Below are positions 26,981 to 37,725 of a stretch of 63,592 nt of DNA, piece by piece. The stretch is from contig JAFAHS010000177.1 of assembly GCA_019237115.1 (NCBI GenBank), positions 1-63,592 of the forward strand, given 5' to 3'. Source of the DNA: Deltaproteobacteria bacterium. GTDB lineage: Bacteria; Desulfobacterota; Binatia; Binatales; Binataceae. Within the stretch, counting starts at the first letter, position 1, and the number at the start of each line of letters is the position of its first letter. The notes below the pieces were generated by a model. The model searched no databases and was not told where the DNA came from. It was given only the letters and a program-made list of their open reading frames with translations. The translations under genes and the position numbers were made by a program.

Positions 26981-28231
26981 ATGGCCAAGCATGACGACCG
27001 TTCGGGCAACCTGGTTTGCTCGTTTTGTGGAAAGAGCCAGGACGAAGTCCGCAAGCTGATTGCTGGCCCCACGGTCTATATCTGCGACGAGTGTATCGAC
27101 CTCTGTAACGACATCATCGCCGAGGAAACCGACGGCGAAGAGGCCTTCAGCCAGTCATCCGCGGTACCCAAACCGGCCGAAATCAAGCGTGTCCTCGACC
27201 AGTATGTGATCGGCCAGGAGCGCGCCAAGAAGATCCTCTCGGTTGCGGTCCACAACCACTACAAGCGCATCGACTCGCAAATGGTCACCGGCGACGTCGA
27301 GCTCCAGAAATCCAACATCCTGCTCATCGGTCCAACCGGGGTGGGCAAGACCCTGCTCGCCCAGACCCTCGCGCGCTTTCTCCAGGTTCCCTTTACGATC
27401 GCCGATGCGACCTCGCTTACCGAGGCCGGCTACGTCGGCGAAGACGTCGAAAACATCATCCTGTCACTGCTGCAGAACGCCGACTACGACATCGAACGCT
27501 GCCAGCGCGGCATCGTGTACATCGACGAAATCGACAAGATCGCGCGCAAGGGCGACAATCCGTCAATAACCCGCGATGTTTCCGGCGAGGGCGTCCAACA
27601 GGCGTTGCTCAAGATCATCGAGGGCACCATGGCGTCAGTCCCACCCAAGGGCGGACGCAAGCACCCGCAGCAGGAATTCCTCCAGGTCGACACCACCAAC
27701 ATCCTCTTTATATGCGGTGGTGCATTTGTGGGGCTCGACGACATCATCCGCCGCCGAATCGCCGGCAAGACCATGGGCTTTCGCGCCGACCTAACCCATC
27801 GCGATCCCAAGACCGTGTCCGAACTGCTCAACGAGGTGCAGCCCGAGGATCTGCTCAAGTTCGGATTGATCCCGGAATTCGTGGGACGTTTGCCCGTAAT
27901 TGCAACCTTGGGCGAGCTGGATGACGAGGCGCTGGTGCGAATCTTGACCGAACCCAAGAATGCTTTGGTGCGCCAGTATCAAAAATTGTTTGACATGGAG
28001 AACGTCCATCTGAAATTTACTCAGGGTGCGCTGCGCGCCATCTCGCGCGAAGCCCTGAAACGAAAGTCGGGGGCGCGGGGGCTCAGGGCCATCATGGAAA
28101 GCATCATGGTGGACCTGATGTACGAGATTCCGTCGCAGCCCAATATCAAGGAGGTGCTGATCTCGGAGGAAGTGGTTACGCAGAAGGAGCAGCCGCTGCT
28201 GGTTTACCAGAAGACGGCAGAAACCGCCTGA
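26981..28231 (+). CDS. clpX: ATP-dependent Clp protease ATP-binding subunit ClpX
   Basis: AAA+ unfoldase delivering substrates to ClpP. It has an N-terminal four-cysteine zinc finger ([10 protein letters not shown]...ICDECIDLC), Walker [13 protein letters not shown] near residue 115, Walker [12 protein letters not shown] and the pore-loop region GYVGED. The 416-residue length is normal. The ATG follows GGAGG. lon begins within 30 bp of its stop, so clpP, clpX and lon form one transcription unit. Confidence 0.97.
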   Translation: MAKHDDRSGNLVCSFCGKSQDEVRKLIAGPTVYICDECIDLCNDIIAEETDGEEAFSQSSAVPKPAEIKRVLDQYVIGQERAKKILSVAVHNHYKRIDSQMVTGDVELQKSNILLIGPTGVGKTLLAQTLARFLQVPFTIADATSLTEAGYVGEDVENIILSLLQNADYDIERCQRGIVYIDEIDKIARKGDNPSITRDVSGEGVQQALLKIIEGTMASVPPKGGRKHPQQEFLQVDTTNILFICGGAFVGLDDIIRRRIAGKTMGFRADLTHRDPKTVSELLNEVQPEDLLKFGLIPEFVGRLPVIATLGELDDEALVRILTEPKNALVRQYQKLFDMENVHLKFTQGALRAISREALKRKSGARGLRAIMESIMVDLMYEIPSQPNIKEVLISEEVVTQKEQPLLVYQKTAETA

Positions 28232-28258
28232 CCTTTGAGGGATTCGGGATCCACACAG

Positions 28259-30730
28259 ATGCTGTTTCGTAACGATAAAAAAGACAGTCGCGACGCCTCG
28301 GCAGCCGTCGTTCCCCTGCTGCCGCTGCGCGAACTAATAGTTTTTCCACACGAGGTCTACCCGATCTTCGTCGGCCGCCAGAAGTCGATCAAGGCGCTCG
28401 AGGCCGCCGAAGCGAAGAAGCAACCCATTTTGCTGGTTGCGCAGAAGGATGCGAAGGTGGCCGAGCCCACCCCCCAGGACCTCTACGGGGTGGGCACGCT
28501 TGGCATCGTCGTCCAGCTGCTGCGCCTGCCCGATGGAACCGTCAAGGCGCTGCTCGAGGGGAAGAAGCGAGCACGGGTGGTCCGCTACCTGACGGAAGAG
28601 GAATATTTTCAGGTCGAAGCCGAGGAGGTCGAGGAGTTGTCCGACCGGACCACCGAGGTCGAGGCGCTGATGCGCTCGGTCGTATCGACCTTTGACAATT
28701 ATGCCCGCCTGAACAAGAAGATTCCGCCCGAGATGGTCGCGTCCATCTCCAGCGTAGATGATCCCGCGTTCCTGGCCGACAAGATCGTGGGTCATCTGGG
28801 CATCAAGCTCGAGGACAAGCAGGCGCTGCTCGAATGCCTCAAACCGGCGGAGCGGCTCGAGAAGATACTAGGCTACATGCGTTCCGAGCTGGAAATCCTG
28901 GAGGTCGAAAAGCGCATCCGCTCCCGGGTCAAGAAGCAGATGGAGAAGACCCAGAAGGAGTACTACCTCAACGAGCAGATGCGCGCGATCCAGAAGGAAC
29001 TCGGCGAGAAGGACGAGTTCAAGAACGAGATCCAGGAACTCGAAGAGAAGCTCCGGCAGAAGAAGATGCCGGCCGAGGCTCGCGAGAAGTGCGAGCGCGA
29101 GATTAAAAAGCTCAAGATGATGTCGCCGATGTCAGCCGAGGCGACGGTCGTGCGCAACTACCTCGACTGGTTTCTCGCCCTGCCGTGGTTCGAATACACC
29201 GAAGACAAGCTCGACATCAAGGAGGCGGAGCGCGTTCTCGAAGAAGACCATTTCGGCCTCGAGAAGGTGAAACAGCGCATCCTGGAGTATCTGGCGGTTG
29301 AGACCCTGGTTGGTCAGATGAAGGGCCCGATCCTCTGTCTGGTGGGTCCTCCAGGGGTTGGCAAGACTTCGCTCGGCAAGTCGGTGGCGCGTGCGACGGG
29401 CCGCAAGTTCGTGCGCGTGTCGCTCGGCGGCGTGCGCGATGAAGCCGAGATCCGCGGCCACCGTCGGACCTACATCGGTGCGCTTCCCGGAAAGGTTATC
29501 CAGTCGATTCGCAAGGCCGGGTCCTCCAACCCGGTAATGCTGTTCGATGAGGTGGATAAAATGTCCACCGATTTCCGCGGCGATCCCTCCTCCGCGCTGC
29601 TGGAGGTGCTGGATCCGGAGCAGAACTGCACCTTCAACGATCACTACCTGGATTGCGATTACGACTTGTCCAAGGTGATGTTCATCACCACCGCGAACAC
29701 GCTGGAGCGCATCCCGCGGCCTCTTCAGGATCGCATGGAAGTAATCCGCATTCCCGGATACACGGAAACCGAAAAACTGCAAATCGCGAAAAAATATCTC
29801 GTCAAGAAGCAGGAAGAGGCCAACGGACTTAAGCCCGAGAATGTTGAATTCTCGGACAAGGCTCTGCTCGGAATCGTGCGGCACTATACGCGCGAAGCCG
29901 GCGTGCGGAACCTCGAACGCGAGATCGCGTCGATCTGCCGAAAGGTCGCGGTCGAAGTGGTCAAGACCGACCGCAACGCACACGTGAAGATCTCGGCCTC
30001 AAGCCTCGGGAAATATCTCGGTCCCGCCAAGTTCCGCTATGGAATGGCGGAAGCGACACCCCAGGTCGGGGTTGCAACCGGCCTGGCGTGGACCGAACTC
30101 GGCGGCGAGTTGCTGAACGTCGAGGTGACCATTGTCCCCGGGCGCGGCAAGCTGACCATCACCGGCCAACTCGGCGAGGTAATGCAGGAAAGCGCGCAGG
30201 CCGCGCTTTCGTACGTGCGATCGCGCGCTGACATTCTCGGTCTGGATCCGAGCTTCTACCACCGGATCGACATTCACATTCATATTCCGGAAGGGGCGAT
30301 CCCCAAGGACGGGCCGTCCGCCGGCATTACTCTGGCAACCGCACTGGTTTCGGCTCTCACCCGCAAGAGCGTCCGTAACGATCTGGCGATGACGGGCGAG
30401 ATCACGCTGCGGGGTCGCGTGCTCCCGATCGGAGGTCTCAAGGAGAAGGTCTTGGCTGCCCATCGTGGCGGTATCAAGACCGTGGTGATTCCCAAGGAGA
30501 ACGCCAAGGACATCGTCGAGATCGCACCGCAGATCCTCAAGGGTGTGCAGCTGGTGCAGGCCGACAACGTCGACGAGGTGCTTCGGCACGCCCTGGTACT
30601 TGATGATCCGGACGAATTCTTCAAGCCCAAGCCGGCGAGGAAGGATCTGGATTTCCTTCGGGAGGCCGACAAGGACGAGCCAGACACGCCTGATGATGAC
30701 GAGCCTCGGGTGTCCCCGAATCTCTCCTGA
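28259..30730 (+). CDS. lon: ATP-dependent Lon protease
   Basis: Single-chain AAA+ protease that degrades damaged and regulatory proteins. The 823-residue product has the N-terminal substrate-binding domain ([19 protein letters not shown]), Walker [13 protein letters not shown], Walker [11 protein letters not shown] and the C-terminal peptidase domain with catalytic Ser687 (DGPSAGIT) and Lys730 (GGLKEKV), spaced 43 residues as in E. coli Lon. I choose the ATG at 28259; a TTG at 28235 would add eight residues without Lon similarity. The last 30 residues are acidic. Confidence 0.96.
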   Translation: MLFRNDKKDSRDASAAVVPLLPLRELIVFPHEVYPIFVGRQKSIKALEAAEAKKQPILLVAQKDAKVAEPTPQDLYGVGTLGIVVQLLRLPDGTVKALLEGKKRARVVRYLTEEEYFQVEAEEVEELSDRTTEVEALMRSVVSTFDNYARLNKKIPPEMVASISSVDDPAFLADKIVGHLGIKLEDKQALLECLKPAERLEKILGYMRSELEILEVEKRIRSRVKKQMEKTQKEYYLNEQMRAIQKELGEKDEFKNEIQELEEKLRQKKMPAEAREKCEREIKKLKMMSPMSAEATVVRNYLDWFLALPWFEYTEDKLDIKEAERVLEEDHFGLEKVKQRILEYLAVETLVGQMKGPILCLVGPPGVGKTSLGKSVARATGRKFVRVSLGGVRDEAEIRGHRRTYIGALPGKVIQSIRKAGSSNPVMLFDEVDKMSTDFRGDPSSALLEVLDPEQNCTFNDHYLDCDYDLSKVMFITTANTLERIPRPLQDRMEVIRIPGYTETEKLQIAKKYLVKKQEEANGLKPENVEFSDKALLGIVRHYTREAGVRNLEREIASICRKVAVEVVKTDRNAHVKISASSLGKYLGPAKFRYGMAEATPQVGVATGLAWTELGGELLNVEVTIVPGRGKLTITGQLGEVMQESAQAALSYVRSRADILGLDPSFYHRIDIHIHIPEGAIPKDGPSAGITLATALVSALTRKSVRNDLAMTGEITLRGRVLPIGGLKEKVLAAHRGGIKTVVIPKENAKDIVEIAPQILKGVQLVQADNVDEVLRHALVLDDPDEFFKPKPARKDLDFLREADKDEPDTPDDDEPRVSPNLS

Positions 30731-30835
30731 CCGCGGTGGGCGCGGGCGAGGTTCGCTGACAACAGGATTGTAGTTTGAAACCGACGGACCCGGCTGCGTC
30801 CAGCGGGGACGTACAAAATGCGGCGGGGGGAGCCG

Positions 30836-30841
30836 TATAAT
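30836..30841 (+). promoter_or_regulatory. -10 element of HU gene, probably leaderless
   Basis: A perfect TATAAT ends 8 bp before the HU ATG, which would place transcription initiation at or within two bases of the start codon. No Shine-Dalgarno lies at normal spacing; the G-run at 30825-30831 is too far upstream. A weak -35-like GTACAA sits 19 bp upstream. Confidence 0.5.
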
Positions 30842-30849
30842 ACAGACCC

Positions 30850-31149
30850 ATGACTAAGGCGGAACTTATCGAAGGGCTCTCAAACAAGCTTCCACTTCCC
30901 AAGGGTGACGCCGAGCGTGCAATCAACCTGATGCTCGACGACATCATCGCCGCACTCAAGCAGGGCGAGCGGGTGAATATCTCGGGTTTTGGCACTTTCT
31001 CCGTCTCGTCCCGCCAGGCCAGGACCGGGCGTAACCCAAAGACCGGCGAAGCAATCCAGATATCGGCCAGCCGCTCGGCGAAGTTCAAGCCGGGCAAGCA
31101 ACTCAAGGACTCTCTGAACGAGGGGTTAGGTCAGGCCGCCAGTTCCTGA
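30850..31149 (+). CDS. HU/IHF-family nucleoid protein
   Basis: 99-residue DNA-bending protein. The family core is clear: [14 protein letters not shown] at the start, ISGFGTFSV, the DNA-intercalating arm [14 protein letters not shown], and the C-terminal [12 protein letters not shown]. It acts as a homo- or heterodimer on the nucleoid. It lies 119 bp after lon with its own TATAAT, so it is likely transcribed independently. HU rather than IHF is favoured by the lon-hup arrangement, but sequence alone does not settle it. Confidence 0.93.
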   Translation: MTKAELIEGLSNKLPLPKGDAERAINLMLDDIIAALKQGERVNISGFGTFSVSSRQARTGRNPKTGEAIQISASRSAKFKPGKQLKDSLNEGLGQAASS

Positions 31150-31230
31150 CATTCTCCGGTCCCGAGGTCGCTCCAATGAAGAAGGCTTCGGGGACTCTCG
31201 CACTCAATTGGAACCAGCGGCCGAGGCCGC

Positions 31231-31917
31231 TTACCACTTCAAGCCAACCGCCTCGGTGAGGAATCGTACGAAGGGGACCGATGCAGCGCAGGCCCCGGCG
31301 AACGAGTCGATAAAACGTGCCGAGCAGGCTTCCGTGCGCGTGAAGTCCCTGCCCGCGACGAAATCCTTGCGCTTGAGGTCCCCGATAAGACGATGCTCGG
31401 GGTCGTAGCCCTTGGGCGGCCGCGAAAGGCTCTTACCCATCAGTTCGAATTGCCGCGTAAATTCGCGATCGCCGCTGGCCTTCTTCCACGCGGTCGGTCG
31501 GGCCACTATCGCGTCGCGAATCTTCCGCAGGGTATCCGCGTCCGGATGCCAAATGCCCACACCGCCGAAGATCTCATCGGGCGACAGCGAGATATAAAAT
31601 GCCGGCGACGGCCACCCGCCGGTACTCGAGTGATGAATCGCTGCCGCAGCGTTGGTCTTGTAGGGAGTCTTGTCGCGAGAGAAGCGCAGGTTTCGATAAA
31701 TTCGAAACATCGAACCCCCGCTCGGTCTCGGATCGGCGACGTAGTACTTGCTCAGCTTACGCAGGCGAGGCGCGAGATCTGCGAGGAACCCGAGCATCGC
31801 GTCGCGCACCTGGGACTCGTAGCGATGCTTGTTGCGTTGAAACCATTCCCGGTTGTTGTTGCGCGCCAGTTCCTCGAAAAATTCGAAGAAGGCGGGTGTG
31901 AAGTGACGCGTCGGCAT
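31231..31917 (-). CDS. DUF2461 family protein
   Basis: 228-residue protein of the DUF2461 family, function unknown. Typical blocks are FTPAFFEFFEELARNNNREW, MFRIYRNLRFSRDKTPYKTN, a glycine-rich SPDEIFGGVGIW strand and C-terminal RDFTRTEACSARFIDSFAG. I start at the ATG at 31917, because the open frame to 32088 overlaps the divergent methyltransferase and shows no similarity. It is convergent with the HU gene. Confidence 0.85.
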   Translation of the reverse strand: MPTRHFTPAFFEFFEELARNNNREWFQRNKHRYESQVRDAMLGFLADLAPRLRKLSKYYVADPRPSGGSMFRIYRNLRFSRDKTPYKTNAAAAIHHSSTGGWPSPAFYISLSPDEIFGGVGIWHPDADTLRKIRDAIVARPTAWKKASGDREFTRQFELMGKSLSRPPKGYDPEHRLIGDLKRKDFVAGRDFTRTEACSARFIDSFAGACAASVPFVRFLTEAVGLKW

Positions 31918-32028
31918 ACCGTATGCCCTCGAAGTGAGGAATAATCGCCTGCTCCGAACCGCGCAAGGCGGGTCCGGTTCACGCTTGGAGATGTCGCCCA
32001 AACCCGTGCCGACCGGTAATCTCACACG

Positions 32029-32721
32029 ATGGCAAAGAAAACCGCTAAAGGGAGCGGAGCGACCGCCGACAATTTTGATAGCGCGCACCTCAAACTGGTT
32101 CCCTGCTCCGAGGATCTGTATCGCTCGGTGCTCGAACTACTGCCGTTCGCGCCGACCGACAAGCGCGAGATTCTGGATCTCGGCGCGGGCAGCGGGTTGC
32201 TCTCGGCGAAGGTCGCTACGGTCTTCCCGAGGGCGCGGCTGACCTTGTTTGACCCCGCCCCCGAGATGCTCGCCGTCGCGCGTCTGCGCCTGAAGCCGTT
32301 TGGCACGCGGATCCGCTTTGTCTCGGCCCAACTGCCGCCCGCCACACCGTCCAAGTCGTATGACGCGGTCGTGTCGTCGCTGGCGATTTATCATCTGCCC
32401 GATGGCGGCAAGCGCCATCTGTTCGGAGACATTCTCAAGTACCTGACCCCGGGAGGCGTGTTCATCAATGCCGACCAGGTCGCCGGCGAGACCGCCGCGA
32501 TCGACGAGCGGGCACGCGAACTGTGGATCAAGCGGGCCCGCGAACTCAAAGTCGCGGAGCGGGATCTGGTGGCCGCGTTATCGCGCATGAAACAGGACCT
32601 GCCATCGACCGTGGGACAGCACCTGGCCTGGATGCGCGAGGTCGGGTTTGTGGAGGTCTCCTGCGTCTATCGGAACCTGATCTTTGCGGTGCTTTCGGGC
32701 ACCAAGCCAGTCGGCCGATAG
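32029..32721 (+). CDS. Class I SAM-dependent methyltransferase
   Basis: 230-residue Rossmann-fold methyltransferase. Motif I is EILDLGAGSGLLSAKV (about residues 47-62), the acidic ribose-binding residue is in TLFDPAPEML, and post-motifs include YDAVVSSLAIYHL and LTPGGVFINAD. The substrate is unknown; the profile fits Methyltransf_25/ubiE-like enzymes. It diverges from the DUF2461 gene with about 110 bp between the starts, and the next gene is on the opposite strand. Confidence 0.82.
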   Translation: MAKKTAKGSGATADNFDSAHLKLVPCSEDLYRSVLELLPFAPTDKREILDLGAGSGLLSAKVATVFPRARLTLFDPAPEMLAVARLRLKPFGTRIRFVSAQLPPATPSKSYDAVVSSLAIYHLPDGGKRHLFGDILKYLTPGGVFINADQVAGETAAIDERARELWIKRARELKVAERDLVAALSRMKQDLPSTVGQHLAWMREVGFVEVSCVYRNLIFAVLSGTKPVGR

Positions 32722-32977
32722 AGCCACCGCCTGGCCGATTCCAACAAGTCGGTGGAGTCGTCGAACTGCCCTTGTTCCCTTCCAGAGCGCGTTCGTCGTC
32801 GAGGATCAGCGCTGGTACGCGCCCGCTCAGGACTGTTCTTTAAGGTAGGCCTTGGTGCCGGAGGTCGAATCGCCTCGGTTTCGTTTGCGTTCCGGGTCGA
32901 GCCCCCGACAGCTGTTCCGGTTTGCGAGCACCGGTGTGCTCCCGGAGGATAGACTTGGGTTCGCCCCGGCCCCGGGG

Positions 32978-33805
32978 TTAGCGTTGCTCTTTCACTCCGC
33001 TGTCGACCGGTCCCTTGCTCATGTCGATCAGGTTGAGCAGGTTTTCGAACGGGTCGCGAAGCACCGCGCACATCCCGACCCGAACCTCGAACGGCGCAAC
33101 CATGACCGAGCATCCCGCGGAGCTCAGTTTCGCCGCCGTCTCCTTCACGTCGCCCACCAGGTAGTGGACGTTACACTCGCGCGGTATCTGGGGGTCGTCA
33201 TGCAGCACTATCTCGGCATCGCAGTCGCGCATCCCGAGCGCGATCGAATGGGGATTGGACCACAAGTGGGTCAGACCCAGCACGCGTTCGTAGAATCGTC
33301 GGGCGGCATCGAGATTCCCCACCTTGACCATCACGCAATCGATCTTGCGTAAAACCACATCCTTTGCCTGCCCAGCGGGCGACGTCGCGCGAGCAGGAGG
33401 CGAACCGGGAGTGAATGCCAGCTCGAGCTTCAGCCCATCGGGATCCGCAAAGAACAGCGCATAGTAGCCCGGCGGATAGTAGATCCCGGGGGGATCGAGA
33501 ATCTCAGCGTTGAGCTCGCGCAGCAGCAGATGGAGCCCGTCGACGTCCTCTCTACTCTCCGCGTCAAACGCGAGATGATGCAGTCCGGGTGCATATCGAT
33601 CGTGCCGCTTCCCTCTGCTCCCGGGTTTTGCCGCGTAAAGTCGTACCGATGTGTTCGTGCACCCGTCGGCCGGCGAGAAAAGCACCTCACTGGGCGTTTC
33701 GCCGGCGAGCTCGTAGCCGAGATAGCGCATAACCGGCTCGTAGAAGGTCCTGGAACGAGCCATATCGCTGACCGTGAGATCGACGTGATGGATGGGACGC
33801 GCCAT
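32978..33805 (-). CDS. Two-domain VOC (glyoxalase/dioxygenase fold) protein
   Basis: 275-residue protein with two vicinal-oxygen-chelate domains. Domain 1 (about 1-127) opens PIHHVDLTVSDMARSRTFYE and has GLHHLAFD and LFFADPDGLKLELAF. Domain 2 (about 140-262) has IDCVMVKVGNLDAARRFYE and VLRDPFENLLNLI. The His/Glu metal positions are best kept in domain 1; domain 2 looks divergent. The start is ATG at 33805 after an AGAGGA site; the longer frame to 34288 covers the divergent hydrolase. Substrate unknown, possibly ring-cleavage or glyoxalase-like. Confidence 0.8.
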   Translation of the reverse strand: MARPIHHVDLTVSDMARSRTFYEPVMRYLGYELAGETPSEVLFSPADGCTNTSVRLYAAKPGSRGKRHDRYAPGLHHLAFDAESREDVDGLHLLLRELNAEILDPPGIYYPPGYYALFFADPDGLKLELAFTPGSPPARATSPAGQAKDVVLRKIDCVMVKVGNLDAARRFYERVLGLTHLWSNPHSIALGMRDCDAEIVLHDDPQIPRECNVHYLVGDVKETAAKLSSAGCSVMVAPFEVRVGMCAVLRDPFENLLNLIDMSKGPVDSGVKEQR

Positions 33806-33889
33806 TGTAGATGTCCTCTGGAGAGCCGTTGACGTAAGGCGAAGATTTAGCGAAACTCCGATTTGGACGCAAGAGTAAAAGGAACCACC

Positions 33890-34729
33890 ATGACATCCCA
33901 ACCCGATTTCAGCTCCGGTTACGCACCGTCGGGCCGCGCCCAGCTGTACTTCGAAACTGCTGGGACCGGCGATGCCGTTGTCTTTTTGCACGCTGGCGTA
34001 TCCGACTCCCGCATGTGGGATCCCCAGTTCCAAAAGTTTGCCGCGAAGTTCAGAGTCATCCGCTACGACCACCGCGGGTTTGGCAAGAGCAAATTCCCCG
34101 ACGAACCATTCGCGCTGCGAGACGACGTGTCCAATCTGCTCGGGCACCTCGGCGTGAAAGCGGCCGTCCTGGTTGGATGCTCGATGGGAGGCGCGGCGGC
34201 TATCGACTTTGCGCTGGAGCATCCGAAGGCTGTCGCCGGGCTGGTCCTGGTGGGTTCTGGGGTCAGCGGCATGAACGATCCTGCCCACCTCTCCGCCGGT
34301 GCCCTCAAGTACTGGAGCGAGCTACTCAGGGTGATTCAGAAAGGCGAAGTTGATCGGGCACGGGAGATGGATGCGAAGTATTGGATTGATGGTCCCTCGC
34401 GCGCTTCCAGCGAGGTTGATCCCGTCTATCGCGAGCACGCCCTGCAACTCCATCGCGACAACTTTTCGCTGGAGCGGTTCGCCCGTCAGGAAAAACCGCT
34501 TACTCCGCCCGCGATCGGGCGGTTGCGCGAGATAAACGTGCCAACCCTGGTCGTAATCGGAGACCACGACTCCGAAGATCTGAGAAAGCTCGCCGATCGC
34601 CTCGCTGCGGAAATCGTCGGCGCCAGGCTGGTGAGGATGAACGCGGCTCATCTTCCAAACCTGGAACATCCGGCCCGGTTCAGCCACCTGCTTGATGACT
34701 TCCTGGCCTCGCTGACCGTAGCCAAGTAG
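33890..34729 (+). CDS. Alpha/beta-fold hydrolase
   Basis: 279-residue cytoplasmic hydrolase. The nucleophile serine S98 sits in VLVGCSMGGAAAI, the oxyanion region is VFLHAGVSDSRMW, the acid is in VVIGDHDSEDL and the histidine in MNAAHLPNLEHP. It resembles 3-oxoadipate enol-lactonase and related C-C or ester hydrolases. The ATG at 33890 follows AAAGGA; nine upstream codons are also open. It is divergent from the VOC gene with 84 bp between the starts, an arrangement common in aromatic-compound operons. Confidence 0.83.
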   Translation: MTSQPDFSSGYAPSGRAQLYFETAGTGDAVVFLHAGVSDSRMWDPQFQKFAAKFRVIRYDHRGFGKSKFPDEPFALRDDVSNLLGHLGVKAAVLVGCSMGGAAAIDFALEHPKAVAGLVLVGSGVSGMNDPAHLSAGALKYWSELLRVIQKGEVDRAREMDAKYWIDGPSRASSEVDPVYREHALQLHRDNFSLERFARQEKPLTPPAIGRLREINVPTLVVIGDHDSEDLRKLADRLAAEIVGARLVRMNAAHLPNLEHPARFSHLLDDFLASLTVAK

Positions 34730-34941
34730 CCCCGCTGCTGAAAGGGAAATTGACCCATCTTTGCCCGCGTCGGTGGCCCCGCCGGACTGGGCGAGCGTCG
34801 CGCGGTTACCTAATCCACCTGCGCGCTCAGAAGCCGATTCGGCGCGTCGGGCACGATTGTGTGCCCGTCGTTGGGGAGGTTCGAATCTGACCTCGCGCCC
34901 TGATTCGTCTGAATCGGGCCGACCGACGTTCGCGACTCTGA

Positions 34942-35685
34942 CTACTCGAGGTGATCGATCACTTTGCCGAAACCGAGCGTCATATCGCTCAGCATGTAGC
35001 TCGACTGCAGCACGCGCCTTACCGGCATCAGGTTCCAGGGATCGAGTCGCGAGCCCTCCGCGAAGGCAACCGAACCGCTGCCGGTCCAAGCTTCGTGAAT
35101 CGTAACCTCGGTGGAGGTCTCGATCAGTTCGGCGCACGACGGCCGGCGGTTTTCTTCGGCAGACGGAATCAGGCGCAGGCTCACCGGCGGGCGCGCGGCC
35201 CCGGAGTGGCCGTTGTCTGCGGGTCTTTCCGGGCGAACCACCGCGCTGGCCAGGCGAATTCCGGCCGGGCGTTCCAGGGTTCCATAGATCATGTCGCGTT
35301 CCTGCTTGAACTCGATTTGTGCAAGCTTCTTGGGGAAGCCCCAGATTTCGCGTCCCGCCAGCATCGGCGGCTCGCTCGTCACCGCGATGTGCGTGATGTA
35401 CGTCATCGGGCGCCCGTTGTGCTCGACCAGCAGCGAAAGAATCGTCTCGTTGTAGGGACCGAAGGTTGTCCACGGATAGTGATAGAACGACAGAACCGCG
35501 GTCGCCGGCTCGCTGATCGCGAGCGGTGCGGGGAGCGCTCCCAGTGCCGCGTCGGCGTCGGTCTCAAACGCGACCGCGATTGATCGCGTGCCGCGATAGT
35601 AGAAGGGAGGCCGCTGGTAAGCGGGAGCATCTGCCGGCATCGAGTAGCCTGAGTTCGAAAGGGCAAGCCGTCCACGTTTGGCCAT
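34942..35685 (-). CDS. Acetoacetate decarboxylase family protein
   Basis: 247-residue protein of the ADC family, which decarboxylates beta-keto acids through a Schiff base. The catalytic motif GREIWGFPKK is present, with the putative Schiff-base lysine at about residue 119. LSFYHYPWTTFGPYNE is the conserved substrate-pocket strand. I use the ATG at 35685, which follows GGGGAGG; the open frame to 35799 is unsupported. It is divergent from the amidohydrolase. Many ADC-like proteins act on substrates other than acetoacetate, so the name marks the family only. Confidence 0.82.
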   Translation of the reverse strand: MAKRGRLALSNSGYSMPADAPAYQRPPFYYRGTRSIAVAFETDADAALGALPAPLAISEPATAVLSFYHYPWTTFGPYNETILSLLVEHNGRPMTYITHIAVTSEPPMLAGREIWGFPKKLAQIEFKQERDMIYGTLERPAGIRLASAVVRPERPADNGHSGAARPPVSLRLIPSAEENRRPSCAELIETSTEVTIHEAWTGSGSVAFAEGSRLDPWNLMPVRRVLQSSYMLSDMTLGFGKVIDHLE

Positions 35686-35973
35686 CGTCGTGTCCTCCCC
35701 GGCCAAGGCTTTCATATTCTCGTGTCGGACTACAATCGCGGCGGTCTCTCGTAACCGAGTCGCGGTAAGGATTTTGGTTGATTTGTCGGTGACTTCCACG
35801 CGCGCCCCTCAGGTTCAGGGAAATTCCCGGGTCGCGTTCGCGGACCTTGCCGGTGCGTTGATCGCGGCCTCGGAAAAATTCAACATACCGATTGGTTTGT
35901 TTTTTCTCCAAAGAGGGGTAGATACTAAGCAGACCAAACGCAGACGCATCTCAACTCACGTGAGGTTCTCGTC

Positions 35974-37680
35974 ATGGCGGAATTCGACATAGTCATCAAA
36001 AATGGCATGGTGGTCGACGGTACCCGCGCGCCGCGGTTCCGCAGCGACATCGGGATCAAAAACGGCCGCATCGCCAAGATTGGGCGCATCGCCACCCACC
36101 AGGGCGCCAAGGTGGTGGATGCCGAGGGCCACATCGTCGCGCCGGGCTTCATCGATCTGCACACCCACTATGATGCGCAGATTTTCTGGGACCCGTATCT
36201 GACGATTTCCGGTTATCACGGCATCACCTCCGTCGTTATCGGCAATTGCGGGTTCGGCTTCGCGCCGGTGCGCTCGAAAGATGCCGAGCGCGCGATGCTC
36301 ACCATGGTCCGCACCGAAGCAATCCCCCTGCGTGCGATGCAGGCGGCGATGCCGTTCGACTGGGAGAGCTATCCGCAGTTCATGGACAAGCTCGACCGGC
36401 TTCCCAAGGGGGTCAACCTGCTGCCGTACGTTCCGATGAATCCGGTCCTCGGCTACGTGATGGGGATCGAGGAATCGAAAACCGGTCGCATGCCGACCGA
36501 CGACGAGCACGCAAGGATGCGCCAAATCCTCCATCAGGCGATGGATGCGGGTGCGTGCGGATGGTCGGCGCAGCGGCTCCTACCCGGCGGGCCGAGCGCG
36601 GTCCAGCGCGACTTTGACGGTTCTCCGATGAACACCGACGTGATGAGTGACGAGACCTGCATCGAGATGGCGCGGGTGCTCGGCGAGCGCGGCGAAGGAT
36701 TCCAGGAGCTCACCCTGGCGAGTTGGGATCCCAGGAAGGATGCCCAGCACTTCGAGAAACTGGCCGAAGTCAGCGGGCGCCCGATCATGTACGAGGCGCT
36801 CGTCACCAACGATCGTTTCCCGCATCGCCATCGCAATACCATGAAGTGGCTCGAGCGTTGTCGCCAGAAAGGACTGCCGGTTTACGGTCAGGGCACCACC
36901 ACTGACGCCGGCCTTACTTTCACCTTCGAGGATTGGAACCTGTTCGATGATTCCGATGCGTGGCGCGAAGCCACCACCGGCACGGTTGCCGAACGCGCCG
37001 AGAAGCTCGGCGATCCGCGCCGGCGCGCCGCACTCAAAGCACAGATGCCGCGCGAGAGCCTCATCACCAACTACTTCGACGAAATCATCATTACCGAATG
37101 CCAGGACCCCGCGAACAAAAAGTTCGAGGGCATGACCCTTCGCCTTGCCGCCAAGGAGACCGGCAAAGAAGCGGTCGATGTGATGCTGGATCTCGCGGTA
37201 TCGGAGAATCTCAAGACCGAATTCTTCGCGCCCGCGGTCAACTCGTCCGACCTGATGAAGGAACTGCTCGACTATCCTTATATTACCTTTGGGGTTTCCG
37301 ACGGTGGGGCTCACACCAAGTTTCTCACCGCCGGGCGCTACCCGACCGAAGGCCTCATCCGGTTCGTTCGCGAGAAAAACTGGCTGAGCCTCGAGGACAT
37401 CCACTGGCGGATGTCGGGACTGCCGGCCTTCTGCGCCGGATTCAAGGATCGCGGCTTTCTGCGGGAAGGTGCTCCGGCAGATATCGTCGTCTACAATCTG
37501 GAGCAGCTTAAAGTGCTGCCAGTCGAGATTGCGCACGACCTGCCTGGCGACGAATGGCGTCGGGTGCAGCGCGCCGAGGGGTACAGCCACATCATCGTGA
37601 ACGGACAGATCACGTGGAAAGGTGACCGCTTCACCGGCGCGACCCCGGGGCAGGTTCTGCGCCACGGCGTTTCTGCATAG
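35974..37680 (+). CDS. Amidohydrolase of the N-acyl-D-amino-acid deacylase family
   Basis: 568-residue metal-dependent hydrolase. The composite beta-sandwich opens with FDIVIKNGMVVDGTRAPRF, then the first metal site GFIDLHTHYDAQ (about residues 58-69), the NCGFG loop, and the late FGVSDGGAHTK metal/aspartate motif. A C-terminal strand, ADIVVYNLEQLKVLP, completes the sandwich. It resembles D-aminoacylase but may hydrolyse other amides or lactams. The ATG at 35974 precedes a typical family start. Two CoA-transferase genes follow on the same strand past a strong hairpin. Confidence 0.88.
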   Translation: MAEFDIVIKNGMVVDGTRAPRFRSDIGIKNGRIAKIGRIATHQGAKVVDAEGHIVAPGFIDLHTHYDAQIFWDPYLTISGYHGITSVVIGNCGFGFAPVRSKDAERAMLTMVRTEAIPLRAMQAAMPFDWESYPQFMDKLDRLPKGVNLLPYVPMNPVLGYVMGIEESKTGRMPTDDEHARMRQILHQAMDAGACGWSAQRLLPGGPSAVQRDFDGSPMNTDVMSDETCIEMARVLGERGEGFQELTLASWDPRKDAQHFEKLAEVSGRPIMYEALVTNDRFPHRHRNTMKWLERCRQKGLPVYGQGTTTDAGLTFTFEDWNLFDDSDAWREATTGTVAERAEKLGDPRRRAALKAQMPRESLITNYFDEIIITECQDPANKKFEGMTLRLAAKETGKEAVDVMLDLAVSENLKTEFFAPAVNSSDLMKELLDYPYITFGVSDGGAHTKFLTAGRYPTEGLIRFVREKNWLSLEDIHWRMSGLPAFCAGFKDRGFLREGAPADIVVYNLEQLKVLPVEIAHDLPGDEWRRVQRAEGYSHIIVNGQITWKGDRFTGATPGQVLRHGVSA

Positions 37681-37725
37681 GGGCAGTCCAGGCTGCCTCC
37701 CTTTTGACTCTGCCTTTGTTGGAGC

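Noticed and set aside
29132..29983. 283-codon minus-strand frame opposite lon
   Set aside because: Antisense to the ATPase domain of lon, with no independent support.
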